64,000 bases of DNA from Lentimicrobium sp. (GCA_019429275.1 JAHYJC010000004.1:83377-147376); one strand, 5' to 3'; shown: positions 54,601 through 63,639, numbered from the stretch's first letter. Notes: generated by a model from the sequence alone, not told the origin. Numbers and translations are program-made.

Positions 54601-56717
54601 ACAATATCAGGATTAACTGGATCAAACTCCAAACCTGTTATCCAGTCGGTTGAAGGTATTTCCAGTTTTTCCCATATTATTGATGAAGCAGCAGCCATCA
54701 CATTTTTCGTTCTGAACAAATGAAAATATGCATTATCATCATTATCTTCTTTATGATAAAGATAAGCATAAAGGTAATTTTCATTTGAATAAGGTGCTCT
54801 TATTTCCATAATGTTAGTCAGAATAGCATTGGGTAAAAACGATTCAAGGTTGGAAATAAACTCACCATGACTTTCTCCTCTGTTATTTGATCTGAAAACA
54901 TTTTCAATTAAGCTGCTTTGTGATGGCTTTGCATTTCTGTAAAATATATTCGTATGCTTCTTATTTAATGTTCCTATTGAACCCCATATTGTTCTCATAG
55001 AGGGACTAACGTAATTGAAAGAAGTAAAACGATCTTCAGTCCGCAACCAATAACCTTTTTGACCAGACCCAAGCATATAATCTGGATTAATATGGTCAAT
55101 CACAGGCATCATTCCATCTACATAAAAACCACTAAGCCATTTCCAGTCAGGATTCCAATCTTTACTGTATGGTGTGGTTGTCAATTGTACTCCATCGTGA
55201 TACAATCCTGCAAGTATAACACCCGGGTCAGAAAACGAAGAAGCGAAATTCTCAACCATAGCTATCCCAAGCCCTTCATATTTTGCTTGCCAGTTTTGTC
55301 CGCCATTCGTGGATTTTTCTACTCCACCATGTGTACATATCCAAACTTCGTTAGCATTATATGGATGATAAATTACATCTTCAACATCAACATGAACAGG
55401 AGAACCAACAGAGAAAGGAGTGCCGTTTAAGTTGACACCTCCCAAAGTAATACTTTTTGAGTGCATTATCTTTGTACTTAATGATAGCTGTTCAACTCCA
55501 AAAGCATGGCCACCACCAAAATCACCAGCCATATTATAAGAAGTGAGACTTACCCAACCTACATTAGAAGAGAGATCATTATAAAAAATATAATTTTGAG
55601 GTTTATTTCTGACTAAACAGTAGATATAATCTGGTCTAGCTTTAGAAACTTCAATAGTTATATAATTATTATCTACGTCTTTATTAGGAAGTACCATGGG
55701 TTGATTAGCTAAAACATCCCAATCCTCACCATAATTTGCTGATTTAATAACTTTCCAAAGGCCAGTATTGTCAGGATTGCTAATGTATGAAGTTGCATAT
55801 AGAATGCTATTTTGTCCTGGCTTAAATTCCAGATCATAGGTAAACCCATTATGCACCTTTCTCCATACAGGATTTAAAACCTCACAATTATCTGTTTTAT
55901 AAATTCCACTTGAGGTTGCAGCGTATAAAGTTTGAGGTGTTTTCGGATCAATAATGATTTTAAAAATTGTAGTCCAATATCCAAACTCTGTCTTATCTGC
56001 AATTGTTTCCCAATCTTGTCCGGCATTATTTGTTCGGTAAATTCCTCCATTACCTATCCACAGAGCTTGTCCGCCTTTGTCATTACCACTTGAAGATGCA
56101 TACCAGATTTCGTGGTTCTCTGGATGGAAAACAGCCCATCCACATCCGGATTGAACCCAGAGATGAACATCAGTGCCACCATTCTCCCAGGTTTCACCAT
56201 AATTGTCTGAATAATAAAGACCTCCCATCAGAGAAGTTACAAGCATATGCCTGGTTGATTCTGTTGTGCCATTGTCAAAAAAAGTTATTGCTTCGACTGG
56301 TCCAATTCCTTTATGGCCGATAGTTGTAAGTTTTTTAGGTCCTAATTCCAGCCAAGGATTTTCAGAAATGAATTCGTAATTAGAAATACCTGTTTCATAA
56401 AACTGTGATTGTGCCTGATAATAAGCTTCGAAGCTACCAAAGGTTTTGATACGTGGTTCCCATAATTTTTTAAACTTTTGAAAACGCTTATAATCTCCTG
56501 CACCTGAAAAGAATGCTGTGCTGTCAGTTAGTGGCTTGATACTGTCAAGATAAACATCCATCCTCTCTACAATAGATTGATTTGAAATGCCATTCGACAT
56601 ATTGTTTAGTACTTTACTTAACTGAGCATTAACATTAATTGATGTTAATATTAACGCAATCGCAATTAATCCAATTCTTAGATTAACGTGGTTAAGTAAT
56701 TTCCCTCTTTGTGTCAT
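51669..56717 (-). CDS. giant T9SS protein with BNR/sortilin-type propeller and parallel beta-helix
   Basis: A 1682-residue surface protein. The ATG at 56717 (MTQRGKLLNHVN) is used; a TTG two codons earlier is also in frame. After a signal segment (IGLIAIALILTSINVNAQ), residues ~130-880 contain Asp-box-like units (YYSDNYGETWENGG, IYRTNNAGQDWETI, VEKSTNGGQNWQAKY), the pattern of VPS10/sortilin or photosystem-II-assembly propellers. Residues ~890-1330 look like a right-handed parallel beta-helix (AKIIVEPGGKLIVNGGTIT, VNGIKFRGCDFNLSEEAIN). A helical part (~1370-1600) and a T9SS domain (ITVKPNPAKDWAAFDYT to KSGKLVVVK) follow. It probably acts in adhesion or polysaccharide contact. A C11 tract lies ten bases before its ATG. 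Confidence 0.85.
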   Translation of the reverse strand: MTQRGKLLNHVNLRIGLIAIALILTSINVNAQLSKVLNNMSNGISNQSIVERMDVYLDSIKPLTDSTAFFSGAGDYKRFQKFKKLWEPRIKTFGSFEAYYQAQSQFYETGISNYEFISENPWLELGPKKLTTIGHKGIGPVEAITFFDNGTTESTRHMLVTSLMGGLYYSDNYGETWENGGTDVHLWVQSGCGWAVFHPENHEIWYASSSGNDKGGQALWIGNGGIYRTNNAGQDWETIADKTEFGYWTTIFKIIIDPKTPQTLYAATSSGIYKTDNCEVLNPVWRKVHNGFTYDLEFKPGQNSILYATSYISNPDNTGLWKVIKSANYGEDWDVLANQPMVLPNKDVDNNYITIEVSKARPDYIYCLVRNKPQNYIFYNDLSSNVGWVSLTSYNMAGDFGGGHAFGVEQLSLSTKIMHSKSITLGGVNLNGTPFSVGSPVHVDVEDVIYHPYNANEVWICTHGGVEKSTNGGQNWQAKYEGLGIAMVENFASSFSDPGVILAGLYHDGVQLTTTPYSKDWNPDWKWLSGFYVDGMMPVIDHINPDYMLGSGQKGYWLRTEDRFTSFNYVSPSMRTIWGSIGTLNKKHTNIFYRNAKPSQSSLIENVFRSNNRGESHGEFISNLESFLPNAILTNIMEIRAPYSNENYLYAYLYHKEDNDDNAYFHLFRTKNVMAAASSIIWEKLEIPSTDWITGLEFDPVNPDIVYLSYGTSFQPQQRVYKIDYTNSAPTVQNLTGNLPLSVSSNQSLAALNNGNGGLFFATEYGVFYTDNDLQQDTGNEWKLVGTNLPRVKPTGIEINYISNTLRIGSYGRGMWEISLPCINETQPLVISQNTTWDSYMRLDRSVKVGYMSTLTITEEARIAMPAEAKIIVEPGGKLIVNGGTITSGCGYPWQGIEVWGNSAQHQWPNSNGTYMQGYVELNNAIIENAVCALNLSKPGDNTKTGGMAYSTKTIFRNNERSVHALLYRNFHPVNGKEMEYNSRFDNCTFEITEDYHGIHTFYKHVDLNQVNGIKFRGCDFNLSEEAINISDYNQAIASYSSGFKVDALCTSSTTPCSQWKKSTFNGFRIGIYAGNGSSKNYTYMINRALFTGNSIGILSNAVNYPIIINSEFYSAKNQYNWEDCTYGIFVEAASGFTIEENKFFKQEGAAQSNYIGIGAFNCEAVADVYKNEFTGLTAGNYAYGKNYIDINPYQGLEYICNTNTGNWADFYVKAKEDDYFSGIQSKQGSILMPARNKFSPTGATWHFYNETKNLVGYYYCQSCPGHYPEYVENVTREPVTVTGSCLSHYGGENPSTSIVLSTASKLTMETAFAFSDIDFNNVKVLYNNLKDGGSTEDTKADVTTALPSDMMELRAKLLGDSPHLTTEVLKLVADRTDVFTQAAIFDILAANPDELKKEELMKYLEEKENPLPEYMISILKQVAEGTSYRTVLEMEMAKYAHDRSRAAGDMIRSILNEEELDIAQFRMWLTNLGGIDAERQIISTYVHQGDYTLALALAETLPLTYQLKGEELLDHNQFVSLLQMQQALSTSGRFIEQLTQVEQELLTEIAETETSVSAMAKSILESFYGANFERCKAIDGTASYKSQPVNPNQLAEAYGLSITVKPNPAKDWAAFDYTLPEGIESATLEIADANGKQFEMIALKGNPGQKLVDTRTWPAGHYVFTLKVAGFSKSGKLVVVK

Positions 56718-56726
56718 ACGCAAGGC

Positions 56727-56737
56727 GGGGGGGGGGG
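56727..56737 (-). repeat. 11-base C homopolymer before the giant T9SS gene
   Basis: On the coding strand C11 lies between an upstream ATG (56748) and the annotated start (56717). With 11 C the upstream ATG opens a short out-of-frame ORF; with 10 C it would be in frame and add about ten residues to the protein. Such a tract is prone to slippage. It may also be miscalled in the assembly. Confidence 0.6.
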
Positions 56738-56939
56738 TAATGTTTCATAAAAACAATTTTAGGTTTATAATTCTAGGAAAATATAAATGTGTAATCAAAA
56801 AACCAAGATATTTTTAATAAAAGATTTAGCCTTCATTAATCAATAAATCCTATTGCAGCGATAGCGCGATAATCTTTCCAAAACCCGAACAGAAAAAACC
56901 TGTACTTTTATCCACTGAAATAAACAAACATTTTTTATC

Positions 56940-57593
56940 ATGCACCTGATCGCACCATCGTTACTTTCGGCAGATTTTACCCGTTTGGGAGAGGATATAG
57001 AAATGGTCAACCGCAGCGAGGCCGACTGGTTTCACCTCGATGTTATGGATGGCGTTTTTGTTCCGAATATCTCTTTTGGAATGCCGGTGATTAAAGCCAT
57101 AAGCAAGATAGCCACAAAACCGCTTGATGTTCACCTGATGATTATTCAGCCGGAGCGGTATTTTGAAACATTCCGCGATCTTGGCGCTACATATCTAAGC
57201 ATTCATTACGAAGCCGTTACTCATCTTAACCGCGCTGTGCATCAGATCAGGGAACTGGGGATAAAAGCCGGGGTGGTATTAAATCCTCACACACCCGTTG
57301 CTTTGCTTCAGGATATCATTGCCGAAGTAGATCTGGTATTGATTATGTCGGTAAATCCTGGTTTTGGAGGGCAGAAGTTTATCGAAACTACCTATGGCCG
57401 CATAAAACAACTGAAGAAGATGATTACTGAAAGCGGTTCATCAGCCCTGATTGAGGTGGATGGAGGTGTTGATCTGAAAAATGCCCCGCTTCTTATTACC
57501 GCAGGTGCCGATGTACTCGTGGCCGGAAATGCCGTTTTTGGTTCAGGCGATCCAGGTCAGACGATTTCCCTGCTGAAGAAGGTCACGCTTTAA
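56940..57593 (+). CDS. rpe: ribulose-phosphate 3-epimerase
   Basis: A 217-residue TIM-barrel enzyme of the pentose phosphate pathway, interconverting ribulose- and xylulose-5-phosphate. Motifs are complete: IAPSLLSADF, FHLDVMDGVFVPNISFG, DVHLMI, LSIHYEA, NPGFGGQKFI and EVDGGVDLKNAP, with the phosphate-binding VAGNAVFG. The start at 56940 gives the normal length. A TACTTTTA (56903-56910) may be its -7 box. Confidence 0.97.
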   Translation: MHLIAPSLLSADFTRLGEDIEMVNRSEADWFHLDVMDGVFVPNISFGMPVIKAISKIATKPLDVHLMIIQPERYFETFRDLGATYLSIHYEAVTHLNRAVHQIRELGIKAGVVLNPHTPVALLQDIIAEVDLVLIMSVNPGFGGQKFIETTYGRIKQLKKMITESGSSALIEVDGGVDLKNAPLLITAGADVLVAGNAVFGSGDPGQTISLLKKVTL

Positions 57594-57746
57594 AGTGTTA
57601 ACAAATATTTATTTTTCTTACCCAACCTTTTTCCTGATTTTTTGGCTGAATTATCCTGCTAATTATTTCAAACAGGCATTTGCTAATTAATATAAATTCG
57701 TGTAGGTTTGTAAAAGCATATCAAACATTCAAAATACATAAATGCA

Positions 57747-59219
57747 ATGAGTAAAGAGCTAAATCAATTGCAGCCATCTGTGGTCTGGAAGTATTTTCTG
57801 GAAATCTGTAAAATTCCCCGCCCTTCCAAAAAGGAAGAAAAAATCACAGCCTTTCTTCAGTCCTTTGGAGAGAAAAACGGGCTTGAAACCATTGTGGATG
57901 AAACCGGAAATGTGGTCATCAGGAAACCGGCAAGCCCCGGGATGGAAGGCTGTAAGACCGTGGTTCTGCAAAGCCACATGGATATGGTGTGCGAGAAAAA
58001 CAGCGATACCCTTCACGATTTCGACACTGATCCTATACAACCATTTATTGATGGCGACTGGGTAAAAGCCAGGGGTACCACCCTGGGTGCCGACGATGGT
58101 ATAGGAATTGCGGCCCAGTTGGCGCTTCTTGCTTCAAATGACCTGGTTCACGGGCCGGTTGAGTGTTTGTTTACCGTTGATGAGGAGACCGGACTTACAG
58201 GCGCATTCGGACTTAAGTCTGATCTGCTGAAAGGAAAAGTACTGCTGAACCTCGACTCAGAAGATGAAGGTGAAATTTTCATCGGATGCGCCGGAGGTAA
58301 AGATACGTCCATCTCAATGAATTACTCAAAAACACCTGTTGGTGCAGGGCAGGTTGGCTACAGGGTAAAGGTAAGCGGACTCAAAGGCGGGCATTCGGGC
58401 GATGATATCAACAAAGGCCTGGGCAATGCCAACAAAATTCTGAATCGCCTGTTGTGGGAAGCTACCCAAAGGTTTGATATGAGGCTTTCCGTATTCAATG
58501 GCGGGAATCTGCGCAACGCCATTGCCCGTGAAGCTGAGGCAATCGTTACCATCCCCAAAAGATTTGCCTCAGAGTTTGAAACTTATGCCAAAGCCTATCA
58601 CAACACGGTAAGACATGAGTTTAAGGTAACCGAGCCCGGGCTCAACATTCAGTTCAAACCACAAGATCTGCCCGATTATCTTTTCGATGCGGCTACTCAG
58701 GAGCGATTGCTCAATGCACTTTATGCCTGTCCTCACGGTGTGATTGCCATGTCGGCCGATATTCCAAACTTTGTGGAGACTTCAACCAATCTTGCCGCTG
58801 TTAAAACTCTTGACAATGGCATAGAAATCACTACAAGCCAGAGAAGTTCAGTAGAGTCGGCCAAGCACGATGTGGCCAATATGGTGGTAGCTGTTTTCAA
58901 TCTTGCAGGAGGAAAGTCGGTACATTCTGACGGATATCCCGGCTGGACTCCGGATCCGGATTCTGAAATTCTTGATATTTCAGTGAAAGCCTATCATAAG
59001 TTGTTCAGCAAAGAACCGAAGGTACTGGCGATTCATGCCGGGTTGGAATGCGGCGTTATCGGAGAAAAATATCCTGGAATGGATATGATTTCCTACGGAC
59101 CTACCATTAAAGGAGCGCATTCGCCAGATGAGAGGCTGCATATAGAAACCGTTCAGAAGTTCTGGGACCTGACGCTCGAAATCCTGAAAAACAGTCCAAA
59201 AGAAAATCAAACGGCTTAA
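57747..59219 (+). CDS. pepD: aminoacyl-histidine dipeptidase (M20 family)
   Basis: A 490-residue cytosolic M20C metallopeptidase that hydrolyses Xaa-His dipeptides and other short peptides. Metal ligands are visible: HMDMV (His), LGADDGIG (bridging Asp), VDEETGLTGA (Glu pair), LDSEDEGEIFIGCAGG and, at the C-terminus, HAGLECGVI and GAHSPDE. A lid domain lies in the middle (residues ~210-390). The length fits PepD. TAGGTTTG (57713-57720) lies upstream as a -7-like box. A terminator follows the stop. Confidence 0.93.
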   Translation: MSKELNQLQPSVVWKYFLEICKIPRPSKKEEKITAFLQSFGEKNGLETIVDETGNVVIRKPASPGMEGCKTVVLQSHMDMVCEKNSDTLHDFDTDPIQPFIDGDWVKARGTTLGADDGIGIAAQLALLASNDLVHGPVECLFTVDEETGLTGAFGLKSDLLKGKVLLNLDSEDEGEIFIGCAGGKDTSISMNYSKTPVGAGQVGYRVKVSGLKGGHSGDDINKGLGNANKILNRLLWEATQRFDMRLSVFNGGNLRNAIAREAEAIVTIPKRFASEFETYAKAYHNTVRHEFKVTEPGLNIQFKPQDLPDYLFDAATQERLLNALYACPHGVIAMSADIPNFVETSTNLAAVKTLDNGIEITTSQRSSVESAKHDVANMVVAVFNLAGGKSVHSDGYPGWTPDPDSEILDISVKAYHKLFSKEPKVLAIHAGLECGVIGEKYPGMDMISYGPTIKGAHSPDERLHIETVQKFWDLTLEILKNSPKENQTA

Positions 59220-59225
59220 ATTTGT

Positions 59226-59253
59226 AACCGGTCAGATTCTGGCCGGTTTTTTT
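59226..59253 (+). terminator. terminator after pepD
   Basis: AACCGG (59226-59231) pairs with CCGGTT (59243-59248), followed by seven T. Confidence 0.7.
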
Positions 59254-59278
59254 ATGAAATTATAAAAATAAGAAACTG

Positions 59279-60712
59279 ATGAAAATCTTTCCGTTTTTGC
59301 GCCTGCTGGTTTTTGGCTTAATTTTCATTTCGTTGACTGGTTCCGCTCAGCATGGAGATCAGCAGAGGTATTTCTGGCCCGAAGATTCATTGGTAAAGGA
59401 ACAACTGGCCTGGTGGCAGGACCTGAAATTTGGCCTGCTTATGCATTGGGGGCCTTACAGTCAGTGGGGCGTGGTCGAAAGCTGGAGCTTATGTCCCGAA
59501 GATGAAGACTGGTGCACCCGGCGGGGCCCACATTCAAAAAATTATTTCGAATACCTGGAAGCCTACGGTAAACTCCCCGAAACCTTTAATCCTGTTAAAT
59601 TTAATCCTGAAAAATGGGCAGATGCTGCGGCAAGGGCCGGAATGAAGTACATGGTTTTTACAACCAAGCATCATGACGGATTTTGTATGTTTGATACGAA
59701 ACTCACGGATTATCGCATCACCTACCCTGAATATCCTTATGCAGCTGATCCAAAGTCTGATATAACCGGTCAAATTTTCAATGCTTTCCGTGAAAAGGGC
59801 ATTGGAATTGGCGCCTATTTTTCAAAACCCGACTGGCACTGTCCTGATTATTGGGATCCTTACTTCCCGCCAATGGACCGCAATCCGAATTACAATCTGA
59901 AAAAGTATCCTGAAAAGTGGCAACGTTATAAAGAATTTACTCACGGGCAAATCCGCGAATTGCTTACCGGTTATGGCGATGTGGATATTTTATGGCTCGA
60001 TGGGGGATGGGTAAAAAAATGTACCGATAAGGTTTACCCTGATGGCAAAAGGCAGGTGAACCAGGATATCGACATTTCGGCTCTGGCTGATATGGCCCGT
60101 GAATTGCAGCCGGGAATCCTTGTAGTTGACAGGGCAGTAGAAGGGCCGGAGCAGAATTATCTGACTCCGGAGCAGCGGATTCCTGAAAAGCCTCTGGCTT
60201 TTCCCTGGGAAACCTGTATGACCATGGCCAATTCCTGGAGTTTTGTACCTAACGATGAGTACAAATCATCATCGGAATTGATTCACCTTTTGTGTAAGAT
60301 TGTGTCGAGGGGTGGTAATTTTCTCTTAAACATCGGTCCAGGGCCTGATGGGGAATGGGCCAGGGAAGCCTATCAGCGGCTTGATGAAATCGGAGAATGG
60401 ATGGCCATAAACGGTGAAGCCATATATGGCAGCCGGCCTTTAAAGCCATATCAGCAGGGCAACTATGTATATACGACTGCCAATGGAAATTTGTATGTAA
60501 TTCTATTGAAGGAACCGGGAAACCTCCCGGACGAATTCAGTTTCACTGTTCCTGAAGGCTTCACCATATTTCCTGAATTGATGGGAGGAAAGGTTGGTCT
60601 GAAAGTTAAAAAAGACAAAAAGCACAATTCAGTCACCATACGACTGGACATGAAAGATAAAAAACAGTTTCTTTCCTCACCCGCGCTTGTTTTTCGATTC
60701 AGTAGATCGTGA
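59279..60712 (+). CDS. alpha-L-fucosidase (GH29)
   Basis: A 477-residue secreted glycosidase. A signal peptide (ending TGSAQH) precedes the GH29 barrel. Family pieces are LLMHWGPYSQWGVVESW, the Asp nucleophile Asp241 in DVDILWLDGGW, MKYMVFTTKHHDGFCMFD and IGIGAYFSKPDWHCPDYW. A C-terminal beta-sandwich domain follows. The acid/base cannot be assigned from sequence alone because it varies in this family. It would release fucose from glycans such as mucins, milk sugars or algal polysaccharides. It follows pepD after a terminator and is followed by a propeller protein with its own likely promoter. Confidence 0.92.
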   Translation: MKIFPFLRLLVFGLIFISLTGSAQHGDQQRYFWPEDSLVKEQLAWWQDLKFGLLMHWGPYSQWGVVESWSLCPEDEDWCTRRGPHSKNYFEYLEAYGKLPETFNPVKFNPEKWADAAARAGMKYMVFTTKHHDGFCMFDTKLTDYRITYPEYPYAADPKSDITGQIFNAFREKGIGIGAYFSKPDWHCPDYWDPYFPPMDRNPNYNLKKYPEKWQRYKEFTHGQIRELLTGYGDVDILWLDGGWVKKCTDKVYPDGKRQVNQDIDISALADMARELQPGILVVDRAVEGPEQNYLTPEQRIPEKPLAFPWETCMTMANSWSFVPNDEYKSSSELIHLLCKIVSRGGNFLLNIGPGPDGEWAREAYQRLDEIGEWMAINGEAIYGSRPLKPYQQGNYVYTTANGNLYVILLKEPGNLPDEFSFTVPEGFTIFPELMGGKVGLKVKKDKKHNSVTIRLDMKDKKQFLSSPALVFRFSRS

Positions 60713-60775
60713 TGCCTGATTTCTGATTACCTGAAAATTTCTGAGATTTATTTTATTTTTTAGTATGCATTTGGT

Positions 60776-60783
60776 TATGTTTG
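60776..60783 (+). promoter_or_regulatory. -7 element of the propeller gene promoter
   Basis: TATGTTTG, exact TAnnTTTG, 52 bases before the ATG at 60835. No -33 TTG at the usual spacing. Confidence 0.4.
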
Positions 60784-60834
60784 TAATCTGAAGCTATTTT
60801 CAGATTTCAGGGATATTCACTAAAAAACATCATC

Positions 60835-62835
60835 ATGAAAGCAATTTCGTTAACATTATTGACCCTTTTATTGCCCGTGTTTTTGTTCTCACAAACATTG
60901 GTAAGCCGCGCCTATCTGGATGATGAAGGACGGGTGCTATCCGAAAGTTATGTAGTTGACGGGGATTTGTTGGGTAACCGAAACCCTGATTTGATTGAAC
61001 AAATGGCGGGTTTTCCTAAGAAGGTTCCGGTTCACCCGAATTTTAAAAACATGAGGAACGTCACACTTGCCGATATCAACGGAGATGGAAAGGAAGAAAT
61101 TCTGATTCCCTCGATGAATACATTGAGGGTTTTTACCTGGACAGGGGAGTTGTTATGGAGCAAACAGCTTACAGGCACACCCATTTATCCGCCTTCAGTA
61201 GCGCCAATGAATGCATTGGGCCAGTTGGGAATAATTCAGGTAACAGGGGGGGTGCCAAACAACGGAAGGGTCTATTACCTTGACGTAAACGGCAATGATA
61301 AAGATGGTTGGCCTGTATCATTCAGCAATCACTGGATCATCTGCGCTCCTTCCATCGCTGATCTGGATAATGACGGAACGAAGGAAATTATTTTTCAGAC
61401 ACGTACCTCAAATAACCTTCATGCTTTAAAAACTGATGGATCGGTTCTGTGGTCTGTTACACTCGATGGAACTCCGGCTGTTACACCTTCGGTGGGCGAC
61501 GTTGATGGAGATGGGGTAAAGGATGTTGTTACCGCTATTTCCTCTGGAATTATATATGCTTTCAACGGAATGACAGGAAATCCAATGCCGGGTTTTCCGG
61601 TTCCCTCTGACGGTTACAGTTTTTCTTATCAGTCACCGTTGCTTGTTGACCTTGATGGTGCAGGTCAGCTGAGTATTGTCGGGGCAACCCATGGCGATGC
61701 TCCCAAGTATTTTGTCAGAAACAGCAACGGAACTTATCGTCCCGGCTGGCCTGTACCGGTGCCGGGGAACAGCTGGACTTATGCTCCCCCTACAGTGGTA
61801 GATATGACAGGTGACAACGAATTCAGTATTTTTACAAGCAAGCCCATCGGGGAGGAGGTTGCTCCCATGCTTTTCGGATTTTATCCGGATGGAACCATGA
61901 TGAACAATTTCCCGATTGTGAAGTCTGGAGGCCTTGAGAGTGTGATTTGTGTTGCCGATATTACCAGTGACGGTCAGCATGATTTGATTTTCGGAAGTAA
62001 CCTGATGGTTGAAAACCAAGGCTTTATTCATGCATACAAGATGGATGGAAGCGGGCAGATAGCCGGCTTTCCCTTGAGGCCTACCGGCTTTACCTTTATG
62101 AATGGACCTACACTAGGTGATGTAAACGGAGACGGGTTGCTTGACCTGGTTTCCTTTTCATACGAACTGACTTTCACACCCTCCGATTCGGCTTATGTTA
62201 ATGTATATGAGCTGATGATACCGGTTGATCAGGCTGATGTTTTGTTTGGCACTTATAAAGGCAGCAATGACAGAACAGGATTTATACCACGGTCAACACT
62301 GGTTGTGGAATACCCATCGCCTCAGAATCTCACCTTTTCCATTAACTATCTTGATGTTGATTTATTCTGGCAGTTGCCCGATTTATCGGGTGCCGGAGTT
62401 CCTGATCTTACTGCCTTCAATATTTATCGTGATGGAGTTCCTCTTGGTGGAGTGCCTGCTGATATTCTGACTTTTACTGATTTTGATGTACCTGAGGGGG
62501 TGCATACTTACGGAGTAACTGCAGTTTATGCTAATCCGGCGGGGGAGTCAGAGCCTGTAGAAGTTTATGTGGATTACATTGTAAGTGCACAGATGCTATT
62601 GAAACCAACGGCGTTGATATACCCCAATCCTGCCAGCGGTCATCTGACCATTGAAACCTCTCCCAAAAACAGGATAACAATAATAAACATGCTGGGAGGC
62701 GTAGTTTATGATCAGAAAGCTTCTGGTATGAATATTTCCCGGATCAATACAGGAAACTGGGAAACAGGGGTTTATACGGTCAGAATTTCCGGAGTCAACG
62801 GAGTGCTCAACCAGCGGGTGAGTATCATCAACTAA
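60835..62835 (+). CDS. FG-GAP/VCBS-type seven-blade propeller protein with Fn3 and T9SS domains
   Basis: A 666-residue secreted protein. After the signal peptide (ending LFSQ), seven calcium-binding-like units are visible: DINGDGKEE, DLDNDGTKE, DVDGDGVKD, DLDGAGQLS, DMTGDNEFS, DITSDGQHD and DVNGDGLLD. This is a full seven-bladed FG-GAP propeller. An Fn3-like domain follows (PQNLTFSINYLDVDLFWQLPD, INIYRDG, TYGVTAVYANPAGES), then a T9SS sorting domain (ALIYPNPASGHLTIETS). Such proteins bind glycans, adhesins or metals at the surface; the partner is unknown. A hexamer tandem repeat lies just after the stop. Confidence 0.88.
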   Translation: MKAISLTLLTLLLPVFLFSQTLVSRAYLDDEGRVLSESYVVDGDLLGNRNPDLIEQMAGFPKKVPVHPNFKNMRNVTLADINGDGKEEILIPSMNTLRVFTWTGELLWSKQLTGTPIYPPSVAPMNALGQLGIIQVTGGVPNNGRVYYLDVNGNDKDGWPVSFSNHWIICAPSIADLDNDGTKEIIFQTRTSNNLHALKTDGSVLWSVTLDGTPAVTPSVGDVDGDGVKDVVTAISSGIIYAFNGMTGNPMPGFPVPSDGYSFSYQSPLLVDLDGAGQLSIVGATHGDAPKYFVRNSNGTYRPGWPVPVPGNSWTYAPPTVVDMTGDNEFSIFTSKPIGEEVAPMLFGFYPDGTMMNNFPIVKSGGLESVICVADITSDGQHDLIFGSNLMVENQGFIHAYKMDGSGQIAGFPLRPTGFTFMNGPTLGDVNGDGLLDLVSFSYELTFTPSDSAYVNVYELMIPVDQADVLFGTYKGSNDRTGFIPRSTLVVEYPSPQNLTFSINYLDVDLFWQLPDLSGAGVPDLTAFNIYRDGVPLGGVPADILTFTDFDVPEGVHTYGVTAVYANPAGESEPVEVYVDYIVSAQMLLKPTALIYPNPASGHLTIETSPKNRITIINMLGGVVYDQKASGMNISRINTGNWETGVYTVRISGVNGVLNQRVSIIN

Positions 62836-62865
62836 ATCTGCCCAATCAGGAAGATGGCAAGGTAA

Positions 62866-62925
62866 GGTTGAGGCTGAGGTTGAGGTTGAGGTTGAGGTTG
62901 AGGTTGAGGTTGAGGTTGAGGTTGG
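62866..62925. repeat. hexanucleotide tandem repeat (GGTTGA)10
   Basis: Ten uninterrupted hexamer units follow the propeller gene. Unit 2 is GGCTGA and unit 10 GGTTGG; the other eight are identical. It is intergenic, not coding, 30 bases after the stop. The perfect inner copies point to recent slippage. Confidence 0.9.
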
Positions 62926-62994
62926 GGAATTTATACGACTTTACATTTGTATCAATCTCATTATGAGTCAGATAAAAGAGAATTCACTTTATTT

Positions 62995-63588
62995 TTACCG
63001 ACCCAGAATGACACCCATTCTGATTAAAGGGTTGTTATAGGGCGACATGGCATCTTCGGTCAGGTTCCAAAGGGCCATAATATAAAAGTATGAATTCTGG
63101 CTAAAGCGTTGCCGGTAGCCACCACCCACAAATACGCTGGTTATGTCTGCCACCTGTTTATCGGTTTCCATAACGGATCCGTTAAAATGGTAGTTGGTAT
63201 AATTATATCTGAGTTGTTCAAACTCGGTATGTGCAAACACATTTTCAAAGATGTGATACTTTGCATAAACCGAACCACCGGTAATATTGCTTTTGAGATC
63301 GTATCGCTGTCCGGTAACAGGATTGTACCAGTAGTTCTTGTATTTATAGTACTTATAGGTAAATCCCAGGCCGGTTTCAAGTTTGGGGGTAAGCCGGTAG
63401 CCTATTACCGGGCTCAGGTCTATCAGGGTAAGCGTGCCGAATTGCAGTCCGAAACCTCCTCCGTAAACGAGTTTTTCGGTAAAAGCAGACTTATTGCGCT
63501 GTTGATTCTCCTGGGCGGAAGTAAAATTTGGTTGAAACAGAACGAATATGAGCAACAATAAAAGCAGGAAATTTTTTGTTTTTTCCAT
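62995..63588 (-). CDS. predicted outer-membrane beta-barrel protein
   Basis: A 197-residue protein with a signal peptide (ending FTSAQE). The mature part has alternating strands: GGFGLQFGTLTLIDLSPVIGY, LETGLGFTYKYYKY, GGSVYAKYHIFENVFAHTEFEQ and VFVGGGYRQRFSQNSYFYIMAL. The spacing suggests a small 8-stranded barrel similar to OmpW/OmpX-size proteins of Bacteroidota. It ends VILGR rather than in the usual C-terminal aromatic. No specific function is known. Confidence 0.8.
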   Translation of the reverse strand: MEKTKNFLLLLLLIFVLFQPNFTSAQENQQRNKSAFTEKLVYGGGFGLQFGTLTLIDLSPVIGYRLTPKLETGLGFTYKYYKYKNYWYNPVTGQRYDLKSNITGGSVYAKYHIFENVFAHTEFEQLRYNYTNYHFNGSVMETDKQVADITSVFVGGGYRQRFSQNSYFYIMALWNLTEDAMSPYNNPLIRMGVILGR

Positions 63589-63607
63589 AAATCAGAATTT
63601 TATCAGG

Positions 63608-63639
63608 CGAAATTACACAATAAAGATGCCCAAAGTCAA
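63608..63639 (-). promoter_or_regulatory. promoter of the beta-barrel gene
   Basis: On the minus strand TTG (63639-63637), 21 bases, TAATTTCG (63615-63608). The box lies 20 bases before the ATG at 63588. The last base deviates from TAnnTTTG. Confidence 0.45.
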
